Source of the DNA: Akkermansiaceae bacterium
Lineage (GTDB): Bacteria; Verrucomicrobiota; Verrucomicrobiia; Verrucomicrobiales; Akkermansiaceae
DNA length: 64,000 nucleotides
Direction of reading: 5' to 3'
NCBI GenBank assembly: GCA_024233135.1
Contig: JACKPZ010000017.1
Location: 30,825-94,824 of the forward strand
Under the pieces are notes generated by a model, which was given only the letters and a program-made list of their open reading frames with translations, did not search any database and was not told the DNA's origin. Positions 44,186 through 53,816 of this stretch are shown piece after piece; within the stretch, counting starts at the first letter, position 1, and every line of letters begins with the position of its first letter. Made by a program: the position numbers and the translations under genes.

Positions 44186-45273
44186 GAGGATGCGGGCTGG
44201 TGAAGGACGGTCAGCAATTGCTGGAGATCGGAAGTGGTCTGCGTGAGGACAGTCGAGTCGGAAGGAGCGACCTCGGCAAGCGCGCGGAACACCCGGTCGC
44301 GGGGAATCCCGGCGCGGTCGGCGAGAAACGAGAAGAAATCGTCGTCGCGGCGTCCTGCGGCGATGGCGGTGCGCTGGCCGAGTTCGACGATCTGTTCACG
44401 CAGCGGAGCGAGCATCGATGCGGCGCGGTCGAGCCGCCACTGGAAGTCGCCGAGGGCTTCGAGGTGGTGGCTGTAGCCACGGAGTTCCTGCGGAACCGCG
44501 GCGGACTCGACCGGCCCGAAGCGGGAGAACCCGCGCCACAACCAGAGCAGGATCCACACCGCGAGCGCGGCGAGCACGGGCCACAGATATTTGCCCAGCA
44601 GGGCCCAGAGCGAAACGCTGGCGCCACGCATGATCCCGACGACCCCGCCGCTACTCCAGCCGAGCAGTGCATCGAGCAAGGCGGCATGATCGCGTCCGTC
44701 GATCCAGCGGTTGCGGAAGATGCGGGCGTCCGTGACCACCGTGATGCGTCCGCGGCCGCTGGCGGCGGAGGCGAACGCCCGTTTCCTGCCACCCTTCGCC
44801 GCGATGGAAAACGAGGACTCGGAATCGACCTTGAATTTCCTGCCTGCGAAGCGCACCGATGTGGCCTTGGACGTGTCGCGCGTCAGTTCCATGCGCGCGC
44901 GTTCGAGGAAATCATGGAGCGCCTTCGGAAACTCGGGCGTCGAGGGAAACGAGTTCCAATCGTTCACTTCCGGCTCGGTGTGCTCGACCAGCAGGACCAG
45001 GTGACCGCCCTGGCGGATCCATGACTCCATCCGGCGGGTGTAGCTCTCATTCGAAAGGATCGCCGCGGGGACGATCCAACAAGACTCCGTGTCCGGAGCC
45101 GTCCAAGAGATTTCGGAACGCATCGGATAGCCCATCGCATCGATGAACCGCTCGGCGGCGAGCCATGGGTGGACCCTCGCACGCCCCTTGTAGCCGATCT
45201 CGCGTTCGACCTCGCGGTAGTCACACGAAACAAGGCCCAGCAGACAGAAGGCGAGCAGCACGAGAAACCTCAC
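44182..45273 (-). CDS. DUF4350-like lipoprotein of the MoxR operon
   Basis: A 363-residue protein from GTG 45273, which has GGAGG six bases upstream. The N-terminus RFLVLLAFCLLGLVSC is a lipoprotein signal with lipobox LVSC. Residues ~40-220 read as a Rossmann-like DUF4350 region (SWIRQGGHLVLLVEHTEPEV). One membrane segment (LLGKYLWPVLAALAVWILLWLW) precedes a helical cytoplasmic tail. Proteins of this type recur beside MoxR, DUF4129 and SpoIIM genes. Function unknown. Confidence 0.78.
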   Translation of the reverse strand: MRFLVLLAFCLLGLVSCDYREVEREIGYKGRARVHPWLAAERFIDAMGYPMRSEISWTAPDTESCWIVPAAILSNESYTRRMESWIRQGGHLVLLVEHTEPEVNDWNSFPSTPEFPKALHDFLERARMELTRDTSKATSVRFAGRKFKVDSESSFSIAAKGGRKRAFASAASGRGRITVVTDARIFRNRWIDGRDHAALLDALLGWSSGGVVGIMRGASVSLWALLGKYLWPVLAALAVWILLWLWRGFSRFGPVESAAVPQELRGYSHHLEALGDFQWRLDRAASMLAPLREQIVELGQRTAIAAGRRDDDFFSFLADRAGIPRDRVFRALAEVAPSDSTVLTQTTSDLQQLLTVLHQPASS

Positions 45274-46688
45274 GCGACCCTCCTTTCCGCGAACGGCCAC
45301 GACTTGCACAGCGACTCGACGTCGGAATCCGCCGGAATGCGTCCGGCGTAAGCGATGACCATCCATGCCGCGGTGAGCGCACGGAAATAATGTGGATGCG
45401 CCGGCTCACCCGCCGCATCGACGCGGCGCTGGCAGTCGCCCTCGGTATCGGCCTCCTGGATTTCCACTCCGGCCTTGCGGATGACACTGGCGATCGTTCC
45501 GCGGTAGAGCAGTCCAAGCGCATCGTGGTGCCGCCCCTCGCGCCACCACTTCCATGCGGTGCCGGGCACGTCTTCGGGTAAGGTCTCCGGTGAAACATCG
45601 AGGCCCATCACGACCCGGGCGACCTTGGGTTCGCCCGTCGATTCGCCACCGCCGGAGCGGGTGAGGGCGAAGCGGTATTTCCAAATCAGCCAGCCGAGCA
45701 GACCGAGAATCAATCCGATCACGGAAATGAGAAACACGTCGCCGAGCCACGGCGGCGCGTGGAGGTTCCAGTTGGAGGATCCCTTCGAATCGGCGACCTT
45801 CTCGGTGACGGTGTGGACCTCGAACGCCGGGTCCGCCTTGATCTCACGGATCGTCTGCGCGGGATCGGCCTCGGCGCGCAGAGCACCCGACAGGAAACAA
45901 AGCGCCCCGAAGACCAGTGCGACCGCAGATTTTCCGAGCCTGGCGGCGAGGCGCTTGAAAGCGAGTTCGACGTCCCAGCCCTCGATCCATGTCCGGTTGT
46001 TCAGATAAACGCCGAATCCCGAACCGGTGAGAAACACGTCGGCAAGACCCATCGCCGCGGCATAACAGATGCAGACCGCGCGGACGATCTCCACCGGGAT
46101 GTCTCCCGGTGTATCCGGATTCCACGAGTCGGCCCATTGTTGCCAACCTCCGTCCTGTCCCTCCGGCAGCAGCATCGCAGCCAGCAACAGGATCGCGACG
46201 CCGAACCATCCCGCCGCGAGTTCGGCGATGAAATAAATCCACATGACGCTCGACTCGCCGCGGCGGACGATCTGGTTGCAGCGGGTGCGGTAGGGTTTTC
46301 CGCGAAGGCCTTCGAGTTCCCCCACCGGCAGGGTGAGGGCGATCCACGGCGAGAGACGCGCCCACAGAAACCGATAGAAAAAGCGCCGCGACCACGCCCG
46401 TGGGATTTCCCGCCACATCGCCCGCCACGATGGCTTCTCGCCGAACAGCCGGCGGCTCAACTCGAACAGCACCATCCGCGAGCCGACCGGCCGGAACCAC
46501 CAAAACAACATCAGCCACAGGATCGGGTGATCCCTCAACCACCACCCGGCGATGAGCACCGGCGTCAACGCGAGCCACCAGACGACAAGACAGCGCCAGA
46601 AGTCCCGCCTGACCAAAGCCATTCCGAGATCGACCGCCTCCCAGTCGCTTCGCGGGCGGATCTCGGCGGTCACATCCTCAAGCCGCAT
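45270..46688 (-). CDS. DUF4129-domain membrane protein of the MoxR operon
   Basis: A 472-residue membrane protein. The N-terminal half holds several membrane helices (WRCLVVWWLALTPVLIAGWWL, VMWIYFIAELAAGWFGVAILLLAAMLL). After a loop and a further helix (VFLISVIGLILGLLGWLIW) comes a C-terminal DUF4129 domain (HDALGLLYRGTIASVIRKAGVEI onward to IPADSDVESLCKSW). Starts at ATG 46688, overlapping the SpoIIM gene by 11 bases, and ends in a GTGA overlap with the next gene. It probably acts in the MoxR assembly at the membrane. Confidence 0.8.
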   Translation of the reverse strand: MRLEDVTAEIRPRSDWEAVDLGMALVRRDFWRCLVVWWLALTPVLIAGWWLRDHPILWLMLFWWFRPVGSRMVLFELSRRLFGEKPSWRAMWREIPRAWSRRFFYRFLWARLSPWIALTLPVGELEGLRGKPYRTRCNQIVRRGESSVMWIYFIAELAAGWFGVAILLLAAMLLPEGQDGGWQQWADSWNPDTPGDIPVEIVRAVCICYAAAMGLADVFLTGSGFGVYLNNRTWIEGWDVELAFKRLAARLGKSAVALVFGALCFLSGALRAEADPAQTIREIKADPAFEVHTVTEKVADSKGSSNWNLHAPPWLGDVFLISVIGLILGLLGWLIWKYRFALTRSGGGESTGEPKVARVVMGLDVSPETLPEDVPGTAWKWWREGRHHDALGLLYRGTIASVIRKAGVEIQEADTEGDCQRRVDAAGEPAHPHYFRALTAAWMVIAYAGRIPADSDVESLCKSWPFAERRVA

Positions 46689-47649
46689 GCCTCCACCTCC
46701 TTCCCGCGAATCCGAAATACAGGGCATGCAGGATCCACCCGGCGATGCCGACCGAGTATTTCAAATCCGAAGGCAGATCCCGGGCCGACCAGAACCCCTC
46801 GACCACGGCGGCGAGGAAAGTCATCAACGCCGCGCCGTAGATGAGCGGCAGCGCGTTTTTCGAAGCGTCCACCAGCGCGCGGACCCGAGGCAGGCGGCCC
46901 GGATTGAGGATGGCCATGCCCAGACGCAGGCCAGCCATGCCGGCGACCACCATGCCGAGCAGCTCGAACGACGAATGCCCGGCCACGAAGGTCCAGAACG
47001 ACTCCGGATTGCAGGCGTGATTCACATAACCGGCGGCCGCGCCGAGATAGAGGCCGTTGAAAAGCAGGAAAAAGATCGTGCCCAGACCGGCGAGCATGCC
47101 GCCGGCGAAGATCCGGAAGTCAATGGCCACGTTGTTGTAGATGTAGAAACAGAACATCATGAAGTTGGAGCCGTATTCCTCCCGCAGGTGCGCGATCTGC
47201 TGGTCCCTGCCGGAATACATTTCCTCCATCCTCACCATGCCGTCGGTGCCGAGCACGGACTGGATCCACTGGATGTCGTGTTTCGACGAAAGCAGCATCG
47301 CCACAAAGGGCAGCCAGAAGACGATGTTGCACAACCAGAACAGCCGCCACTCGCGGCGGACCGCCACCGGGAAATCCGCGGCCACGAAACGCACGATGTT
47401 TCGCAGGCCGTCGCGCCGCGTCCGGTAGATCAATTCGTAACCGCGGATGACCATCCCGTTGAGGCGCTCGGTGATCCGCGGCCCGTAGAGCCGGGAGCGG
47501 GCGATCGCGAGATCCGAACACAGCTCGCGGAAGCGCCGCGGCAGCTTCTCCGCGCCGCCGGCCGGCTTGCCGCGCTCGAACGAATCGATGAGCCGCTCGG
47601 TCTCCGCCCAGCGTTCCTGGTTCTTATGTTCGAAATCTCCGGACGTCAT
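46678..47649 (-). CDS. SpoIIM-family (stage II sporulation M) membrane protein
   Basis: A 323-residue protein with a cytoplasmic N-terminus (~90 residues) and about five to six membrane helices. GGMLAGLGTIFFLLFNGLYLGAAAGYVNH and FVAGHSSFELLGMVVAGMAGLRLG are the recognisable SpoIIM core. No sporulation is implied; family members are found in many non-sporulating bacteria beside MoxR operons. It heads the four-gene minus-strand operon. Confidence 0.86.
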   Translation of the reverse strand: MTSGDFEHKNQERWAETERLIDSFERGKPAGGAEKLPRRFRELCSDLAIARSRLYGPRITERLNGMVIRGYELIYRTRRDGLRNIVRFVAADFPVAVRREWRLFWLCNIVFWLPFVAMLLSSKHDIQWIQSVLGTDGMVRMEEMYSGRDQQIAHLREEYGSNFMMFCFYIYNNVAIDFRIFAGGMLAGLGTIFFLLFNGLYLGAAAGYVNHACNPESFWTFVAGHSSFELLGMVVAGMAGLRLGMAILNPGRLPRVRALVDASKNALPLIYGAALMTFLAAVVEGFWSARDLPSDLKYSVGIAGWILHALYFGFAGRRWRHAA

Positions 47650-47899
47650 CTCGAGTGGCCGCGTCCGCAGGATGCCCGGCCGCGCGCACCGCGTAAATGC
47701 CCAAAATCCGGCTCCGGCGCCGCGCGTGACCAGTGAATTCCGTTCTTGCCAAGGCCCGGGACCGCACGTAAATCACCCGTCATTCGTTCCCCGAATTGTT
47801 GATCCTTTGATTGAAAAAACCCCGCTTCGTCTGGTCTCTGACGCCATGGTCTCAGGAAGTGTCTCACAGTGATGGCGTGTTTTGCTGAATTGTTACAAG

Positions 47900-48361
47900 A
47901 TGGACATCTACGTGGGCAACCTGCCCTACTCCGCCAATGAAGAGGACGTCACCGGTCTCTTCGCCGCATTCGGACCGGTCGAACGGGTCAAGATCATCCT
48001 CGACCGCGAAACCGGACGTTCCAAGGGCTTCGCGTTCGTGACCCTGGGCGACCAATCCCAACTCCAGGCCGCGATCGAGGCGATCAATGGTTTCGAATAC
48101 CAAGGTCGCACGCTGCGCGTGAACGCCTCGGAACCCAAACCGTTCAACAAACCCGGCGGCGGTGGCGGCTTCGGCGGCGAGCGCCGTGGTGGTGGCGGCG
48201 GTGGCTACGGCGGCGAACGTCGTGGCGGCTATGACGACCGTCGCGGTGGCGGCGGCGGTGGCGGTGGCTACAAGGACCGTCGCGGTGGCGGCGGCTACGA
48301 CGACCGTCGTGGAGGCTCGAAGGGCGGCCGCAAGGGTGCCTACGGCAACGACGACTGGTGA
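47900..48361 (+). CDS. RRM RNA-binding protein with Gly/Arg-rich tail
   Basis: A 153-residue protein. Residues 1-80 are an RRM with RNP2 IYVGNLPYS and RNP1 SKGFAFVTLGD. Residues ~90-150 are Gly/Arg/Tyr/Asp-rich repeats (GGERRGGYDDRRGG), as in cold-induced glycine-rich RNA-binding proteins of bacteria. It probably acts as an RNA chaperone. A hairpin at 47841-47878 (ACGCCAT with ATGGCGT) followed by TTTT sits in the leader and may attenuate or regulate it. A strong terminator follows. Confidence 0.9.
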   Translation: MDIYVGNLPYSANEEDVTGLFAAFGPVERVKIILDRETGRSKGFAFVTLGDQSQLQAAIEAINGFEYQGRTLRVNASEPKPFNKPGGGGGFGGERRGGGGGGYGGERRGGYDDRRGGGGGGGGYKDRRGGGGYDDRRGGSKGGRKGAYGNDDW

Positions 48362-48383
48362 AACTCTCCGCTTGATTTTCCAG

Positions 48384-48421
48384 ACGCCCGGTTTCCCCGC
48401 GGGAGACCGGGCGTTTTGTTT
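48384..48421 (+). terminator. Rho-independent terminator of the RRM gene
   Basis: ACGCCCGGT (48384-48392) pairs with ACCGGGCGT (48406-48414), 9 perfect base pairs, followed by TTTGTTT. It lies 22 bases past the stop codon. Confidence 0.9.
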
Positions 48422-48434
48422 CCGGGCACCCGCC

Positions 48435-49253
48435 TCACTCCACGGCGTGGATGCTGATGCGGTGCTTCTGACAAAGCTCCTCGACGACGGATTTCTCCAG
48501 AAGCAGCGTGCGGCCGGCCTCGATGGTGATGCTGGTGACGCCGGCTTCGGCGCAGGTTTCCACCGTCTGCGGGCCGATCACGGGGACGTCGAAACGAAAG
48601 TCCTGGTTCGGCTTGGAGACCTTGACGAGGGTCACGTCGCGGCCGCGGCCGAGTTCCCCGCCGCGGCGGATGCAGGCGTTGGTGCCCTCGAATCCCTCGA
48701 CCGCCAGGATCGTGCCGTGCCGGACGAGCACGCTCTGGCCGATGTCGAGGCGGCTCGTTTCCTTGGCGATCCGGAATCCGAACTCGGCGTCCGCTACCTG
48801 CCGCTTGCGCAGCTGCGGTCCGCACACATGCCCCACGGGAGGCAGAAAATCGTCGAGAAACGTGGTGGCAGAGAGAACACGGATGCCTTCTTTTTCCAAC
48901 TCGTCGGCGATCGCCCCGAAAAGCGTCTCGGCATTGCGTTCCTTCACCTTGGCCAGCACCATCAGCGCGCGAAGGTCGGGCCTGAGGTCGAACAGATTCT
49001 TGGGCGCGATCTGCCCGATCATGACCGCCTCGGTGCAATGCTCGCGGGCGAAGAAACGGATCATCTTGCCGAGCTGGCCGACGCGGAACCACTCGATGGC
49101 GTCGCAGAGTTCCGCGAGTTCGGGTTTCGTCTCGTTGTGAAACGCGGCGACCACCAGTTTCGCATCCGGGGCGTGGCGGCGCGCGGCGCGGATGAAGGTC
49201 TCGGGATACACCCCGTTTCCTGCGATGATTCCGATGATGCGGGACTGCGCCAT
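48435..49253 (-). CDS. lpxI: UDP-2,3-diacylglucosamine pyrophosphatase LpxI
   Basis: Hydrolyses UDP-2,3-diacylglucosamine to lipid X in lipid A synthesis, replacing LpxH. The 272-residue product starts MAQSRIIGIIAGNGVYPETFI and has FIRAARRHAPDAKLVV, IGQIAPKNLFDLRPDLRAL and EGTNACIRRGGELGRG, all LpxI (DUF1009) features. Its presence shows a lipopolysaccharide outer membrane. It sits just downstream of the tRNA-Leu gene on the same strand. Confidence 0.92.
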   Translation of the reverse strand: MAQSRIIGIIAGNGVYPETFIRAARRHAPDAKLVVAAFHNETKPELAELCDAIEWFRVGQLGKMIRFFAREHCTEAVMIGQIAPKNLFDLRPDLRALMVLAKVKERNAETLFGAIADELEKEGIRVLSATTFLDDFLPPVGHVCGPQLRKRQVADAEFGFRIAKETSRLDIGQSVLVRHGTILAVEGFEGTNACIRRGGELGRGRDVTLVKVSKPNQDFRFDVPVIGPQTVETCAEAGVTSITIEAGRTLLLEKSVVEELCQKHRISIHAVE

Positions 49254-49286
49254 GCCTTGCTCGATTTCCCGGACAAATCGGGGAAA

Positions 49287-49366
49287 TAGCGGCTGTGGGA
49301 CTCGAACCCACACTCCGAAGAACTCGATTTTGAGTCGAGCGCGTCTACCAATTCCGCCAAGCCGCC
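49287..49366 (-). tRNA. tRNA-Leu (anticodon CAA)
   Basis: The minus strand folds as a class II tRNA: acceptor GGCGGCT/AGCCGCT (first pair G-U), D arm with AATTGGTAGA, anticodon arm CTCGA-CTCAAAA-TCGAG with CAA at the anticodon, a short 11-base variable region, and T arm GTGGG-TTCGAGT-CCCAC. Discriminator base is A. No CCA is encoded. It should read UUG. Confidence 0.93.
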
Positions 49367-49477
49367 CTTGGTGCGCGGCAATGTGGGGAAGCCGCCGGGC
49401 GAGGGCAAGCGGAATCCTCCCGCCGAAGGAGCCGCGGGTTTGACCGGCCGCACCTTGATGGCAGACTGCGGAAAACG

Positions 49478-50224
49478 ATGAGCGCCGAGCAACCCGGGCC
49501 CCGCCCGCCCTTTCTCACCGCGGTGTGGAAAAACCTGCTGATGCGGAACCATGAGGTTCCGGAAGACCTGCTCCGCCCGCTGCTGCCACCCGGCACGGAG
49601 CTCGATCCATGGAACGGGAGACATCTGGTTTCGCTCGTCGGTTTCCAGTTTCTCGAAACAAGGGTCATGGGGATCGGCATCCCGCTGCACCGGAATTTCG
49701 AGGAGGTGAACCTGCGTTTCTACGTCCGCCGCAAGAGTCCGCAGGGATGGAGGCGCGGCGTTTGTTTCGTGCGCGAACTGGTCCCGCGCCGGGCGATCTC
49801 CACGGTCGCAAGGGTCTTGTATGAGGAACCTTATCTCGCGGTGCCGATGAGCCATCGGATCGTGGAATCCGGCGGGCTGCCCCGCGAGGTCGCTTACACG
49901 TGGCGGATGGCGACGGGCGAAGGCAGCCTCGCCGCGAAGACGGTGGGACCATGGCTCCCGCTGGAGCCGGGCGGAGAGGCGGAGTTCATCACCGAGCACT
50001 ACTGGGGATATACCAAACGCAGCCGCGGTCCGGCTTCGGAATATCAGGTCGAACACCCGCCGTGGCGCGTGATGGAGGTGACGGAAAGCTCGTTTGCGGG
50101 CGATGTCACGGCGCTGTATGGCAAGGGATTCGTCGAACCGCTCGCCGCGCCGCCCGTTTCCGCGCTGCTCGCGGAAGGCTCGGCGGTGACGGTGAGGCGC
50201 GGAACGCGGCTTCGCGACGGATGA
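49478..50224 (+). CDS. DUF2071 (YqjF-like) family protein
   Basis: A 248-residue protein of the DUF2071 family, which adopts an acetoacetate decarboxylase-like fold. Marks are WKNLLMRNHEVPEDLLRPLLPPGTELD, VGFQFLETRVMGIGIPLHRNFEEVNLRFYV and VCFVRELVPRRAI. The biochemical role is unknown. It is convergent with the HerA-like gene, ending right next to it. A TTGACC (49440-49445) lies 38 bases before the ATG, a likely -35. Confidence 0.86.
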   Translation: MSAEQPGPRPPFLTAVWKNLLMRNHEVPEDLLRPLLPPGTELDPWNGRHLVSLVGFQFLETRVMGIGIPLHRNFEEVNLRFYVRRKSPQGWRRGVCFVRELVPRRAISTVARVLYEEPYLAVPMSHRIVESGGLPREVAYTWRMATGEGSLAAKTVGPWLPLEPGGEAEFITEHYWGYTKRSRGPASEYQVEHPPWRVMEVTESSFAGDVTALYGKGFVEPLAAPPVSALLAEGSAVTVRRGTRLRDG

Positions 50225-52645
50225 TCACCACGCCCGCTCGCCGCGGGAATCGAAGGGCAGCCAAAGGAGGCAGACCTCATCGACCTTCACGTTGGTGCGG
50301 GTGGGCTTGAGGGTCTCGGTTTCCAGCAGGAGCGAGGCGGGATCGTAGTCGTTCGCGATCCGGGCGGCGTCGTCTTCGAGCTGTTTCTGGATGGCGGCGA
50401 TCTCCTCCTCGATGCCCTCGACCTTGGCGTCCGCGGCGGCGACGTCCTGGTGTTGTTTGTAGGCGCTGGTCGCCTTGCCGAGGGTGCTGCTGCCACGCGA
50501 AGTGCTGAATCCGGATTTCCGCCCGAAGAAACTTCCGAGGATGCCGCCGAGCACCGACACACCGGCCTGCATCTTCGCGGCGTTCGCCTCGGCTTTTTGT
50601 TTCTCGAGCTGTCCTTCCGCGCTGCGCAGGCGGGTTTCGAGCGTGCGGAGTTTCTTCGCCGCGGTCTCGCGGGCCTTCGCCACCTCCGCGTCGCGCGCCT
50701 CGCGGGCGGCGTGGGTGAGGCGGGCGCGGAAGTCCGCCTCGCTCTCGCCGAGATTGGACCACATCTTGAGCGCGGGGCACGAGAAGATATCGGCCCGCTC
50801 GTTCCGATAGAGCCACTCGTCGAAGTCCTTCTCGACCTGTTTGTAGTTCTTGCCGTTCATCGCGAATCCCGGCAACTCCGCGAAACCAGCTCCGGGCGCG
50901 GGATCCGGGCTTTCCTGATCGGTCGATAGCGGCGGCGGAACATTGGTATCCCAATCGATGCCGGACCCGGTGACCGGATTGACGAAGCGCACGCCGCGGC
51001 TCCCCTCGACACCGGCTTTCGTCGATGAAAAATGCACCGTGCCTGCGCGCAGCAGGTGGGGCTGATAGATCACATCCTCCCCTCCCCCGGCGGGTTGCAG
51101 GAAGATTTCCTTCACGCCGGTGACGACCGGCCGCGTGGACGGCGCGGCGGAGGTGGATACTCCGGGCATCGCCATCGGATTCGCCGCCGGCGCGGGTTCC
51201 GCCGCGCTCTCGAAGGCGGCGCGTTTCGGATCCATCAAGGTCTTGATCTGGCCGCGGGTGAGCGGACCGGTGAGATAACTCATCACCCAGCGGACATGAA
51301 AAAGCACCGGGCCGTCCTCGTGCACGTTGTTCATGAGAAACACGCGGTTTCCGAGTCCGGAGATGAGGGTTTCCATGGCGGCGCGGTCGAACTTCGAGTC
51401 CTGCGATCCGGCGGCGCCTTCGAGTCCGTCGAGCACTCGGAGTTTGTCGCGCTCGGTCTGCAGACGGCCGAGGAACCAGGTGCCGATGTTCGAGAGCGCC
51501 TTGTAATCGAGGTCCACCGGGTTCTGGGTGGCGAGCAGGCAGCCGAGGCCGAAGGCGCGCGCCTGCTTGAGCATCGTCATCATCGGCTTCTTGCTCGGCG
51601 GGTTCGCGGTGGGCGGAAGATAGCCGTAGATCTCATCCATGTAGAGCAGGGCGCGCAAAGACGTGGTGCCGTTCTGCGCGCGCATCCATCCGAGCATCTG
51701 GTTGAGCAGCAGGCTCACGAAAAACATGCGCTCCGAGTCGCCGAGGTGGGCGATGGAGAAGATCGAAATCCGCGGTTTTCCCTTCGGATCGTGGAGCATC
51801 GCGGCGATGTCGAGCGGCGGGCCTTCGAGCCAGGTGGAAAATCCCGGCGAGGCGAGCAGGTTGTTGAACTTGAGAGCCAGCGCCTGGCGCGACTTCTCGG
51901 ACAGGAACGAATCGAGATCGATGATGCCCACCTTGTCGAAGGCGGGTTTCTGGATATGCCGGATGAGGGTTTCCAACGTGATGTACTGGCCCGCCGCCCA
52001 TGCGTGCTGGAAGATCGATGAAAGCAGCACCGCCTCGGGACTCTGGATCGGATCGGCATCCACGCCGACGAGCGAGAGCAGCGAGGAGACGGTGCTCTCG
52101 ACCCTCTCCCCTAACAACTCACCATCGTCCATCACCTCGAAGGGCGGCACAGAGAGCGAGCTGAGGATGGAGACCGGGATGCCGGCCCGGCTGCCGGGTG
52201 TGAAGATATTGATGTCCGTCTTGTCGCGCAAAGACCGGATGCGTTCGCCGTCCTGTCCCCATTCGGCGAGGCCGTTCTTCCACATCGCGGCGGTTTTCGC
52301 AGCGTGTTCATCGGGCGTGATGCCTATTTTCACGGCATCGTCCTCGTTGATCCACGGACGGAAACCGGCCGCATCGAGATCGGGAAACGCGAGCAACAGG
52401 TTGGAGATATCGCCCTTCGGATCGATCACGATGGCGGGGACGTTGTCCATCGCGGCTTCTTCGAGAAGCGCGAGGCAGAGACCGGTTTTTCCCGAGCCGG
52501 TCATGCCGAGGACGACGCCGTGGGTGACGAGGTCTTTGGAATCGTAGAGCACGAGATCATCGAGCAACTCCTTCGATTCCGGAGCGCATTCGCGTCCGAG
52601 ATAGAAACACCCGGGTTTTTCGTAGTCGGCGGGGGAAATGGACAT
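50225..52645 (-). CDS. HerA-like ATPase (helicase HerA/DUF853-type)
   Basis: An 806-residue ATP-binding protein. Walker A is GMTGSGKTGLCLAL at ~47-54; a Walker B-like RALLYMDEIYGYLPP lies near residue 340, followed by LLATQNPVDLDYKALS and TWFLGRLQT. The central segments (VGVDADPIQSPEAVLLSSIF) are usual for the HerA/FtsK-like ATPases with DUF853. The C-terminal third is a long coiled coil with a Gly/Ser region (GGILGSFFGRKSGFSTSRGSS). The start at ATG 52645 lies just after the divergent MoxR promoter region. Related proteins are DNA translocases; here a DNA role is inferred only. Confidence 0.82.
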   Translation of the reverse strand: MSISPADYEKPGCFYLGRECAPESKELLDDLVLYDSKDLVTHGVVLGMTGSGKTGLCLALLEEAAMDNVPAIVIDPKGDISNLLLAFPDLDAAGFRPWINEDDAVKIGITPDEHAAKTAAMWKNGLAEWGQDGERIRSLRDKTDINIFTPGSRAGIPVSILSSLSVPPFEVMDDGELLGERVESTVSSLLSLVGVDADPIQSPEAVLLSSIFQHAWAAGQYITLETLIRHIQKPAFDKVGIIDLDSFLSEKSRQALALKFNNLLASPGFSTWLEGPPLDIAAMLHDPKGKPRISIFSIAHLGDSERMFFVSLLLNQMLGWMRAQNGTTSLRALLYMDEIYGYLPPTANPPSKKPMMTMLKQARAFGLGCLLATQNPVDLDYKALSNIGTWFLGRLQTERDKLRVLDGLEGAAGSQDSKFDRAAMETLISGLGNRVFLMNNVHEDGPVLFHVRWVMSYLTGPLTRGQIKTLMDPKRAAFESAAEPAPAANPMAMPGVSTSAAPSTRPVVTGVKEIFLQPAGGGEDVIYQPHLLRAGTVHFSSTKAGVEGSRGVRFVNPVTGSGIDWDTNVPPPLSTDQESPDPAPGAGFAELPGFAMNGKNYKQVEKDFDEWLYRNERADIFSCPALKMWSNLGESEADFRARLTHAAREARDAEVAKARETAAKKLRTLETRLRSAEGQLEKQKAEANAAKMQAGVSVLGGILGSFFGRKSGFSTSRGSSTLGKATSAYKQHQDVAAADAKVEGIEEEIAAIQKQLEDDAARIANDYDPASLLLETETLKPTRTNVKVDEVCLLWLPFDSRGERAW

Positions 52646-52790
52646 GATAGACCGATGTTGTCCGCCCGGTTGGAAAGATCCAGCAGGAAGTCCGCCGGGC
52701 GGCGTTTCCAATTCATGAAAAATTCGCCGGTTCTTCATTCCCAAACGCCAGCCGGCCGCTAGAGTGCCGGGGACTCTGGAAACCATCATC

Positions 52791-53810
52791 ATGGAACACG
52801 CCACCGAGACCGAAATCGTCGAAGCCGCCCAGCACCTGCGATCCCTATCCGCGGGCATGAACGAAGTGCTCTTCGGCCAGCGGGAGTTGATCGACCTCGT
52901 GATCACCGGCGTGCTGGCCCGCGGCCACATCTTGTTGGAGGGCCTGCCTGGACTGGGAAAAACCGAGTTGGTGAAAGGGCTCTCCAAGCTGTTGCACCTG
53001 GGTACCAAGCGGATCCAGTTCACCCCCGACCTCCTGCCCGGTGACATCACGGGCAATCCGGTGCTGCAGGAGACGAACGGCCGCCGCGAGTTCGTGTTCC
53101 AACCGGGTCCGCTTTTCACCAACATCGTGCTCGCGGACGAGATCAACCGCGCGTCACCGAAAACCCAAAGCGCGCTGTTGGAGGCGATGCAGGAGCGCCG
53201 CGTCACCGTGCTCGGCCAGACGCACGAACTGCCCTCACCGTTTTTCGTGCTCGCCACGCAGAACCCGATCGAACTCGAAGGCACCTATCCGCTTCCGGAG
53301 GCGCAGCTCGACCGCTTCCTGTTCAAACTCGAGGTCACCCGCAACGACATCGACACCCTGCAACGCATCGTTTCGCAACGCGAACTCGGCACCGAGCCGC
53401 AGGTGGACCCGGTGATGGGCGCGGAAACCTTCCAATCGCTGCTCGATCTCACACGCCGCATCTATCTGCCGGACGTGGTGGCCAACTACATCGCGCGGCT
53501 GGTGGATGCCACGCACCCCGGCCGTTCGGCGGCCGCGCAGGGCATCCGCTACGGCTCGAGCCCCCGTGCGGCGCTGGCGATGGCATCCGGCGCCAAGGCC
53601 CGCGCGCTGATGAACGGCCGGGTGAACGCAAGCTTCGAGGACGTCAAGGCGATCGCCCCGGCAGTGCTGCGCCACCGGATCGTGCTCGACTACAACGCCC
53701 GCGTCGAAGGACGCGGCGCCGGCGACATTCTGCGGGCCCTGCTCGACGAGGTGCCGTTCCAAGCGACCTCGACGCCGAAGGTGCTCGCCGGCTCCACGAA
53801 CACCGATTGA
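52791..53810 (+). CDS. MoxR-family AAA+ ATPase (second copy)
   Basis: A 339-residue AAA+ ATPase. Walker A is GLPGLGKTELV at ~50, Walker B IVLADEINRASPKTQSALLEAMQE, and the sensor region ATQNPIELEGTYPLPEAQLDRF. It heads the seven-gene operon with an ABC transporter, DUF58 and two VWA proteins, which are typical MoxR partners. The other MoxR of the window (43.2 kb) shares these motifs but is clearly a different gene. Starts at ATG 52791. Confidence 0.94.
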   Translation: MEHATETEIVEAAQHLRSLSAGMNEVLFGQRELIDLVITGVLARGHILLEGLPGLGKTELVKGLSKLLHLGTKRIQFTPDLLPGDITGNPVLQETNGRREFVFQPGPLFTNIVLADEINRASPKTQSALLEAMQERRVTVLGQTHELPSPFFVLATQNPIELEGTYPLPEAQLDRFLFKLEVTRNDIDTLQRIVSQRELGTEPQVDPVMGAETFQSLLDLTRRIYLPDVVANYIARLVDATHPGRSAAAQGIRYGSSPRAALAMASGAKARALMNGRVNASFEDVKAIAPAVLRHRIVLDYNARVEGRGAGDILRALLDEVPFQATSTPKVLAGSTNTD

Positions 53811-53816
53811 TTTCCC

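Noticed and set aside
48170..48345. Tandem-looking repeats that might suggest a CRISPR array
   Set aside because: They are the codons of the Gly/Arg-rich tail of the RRM protein, irregular in length and in frame. No CRISPR array was seen in the window.
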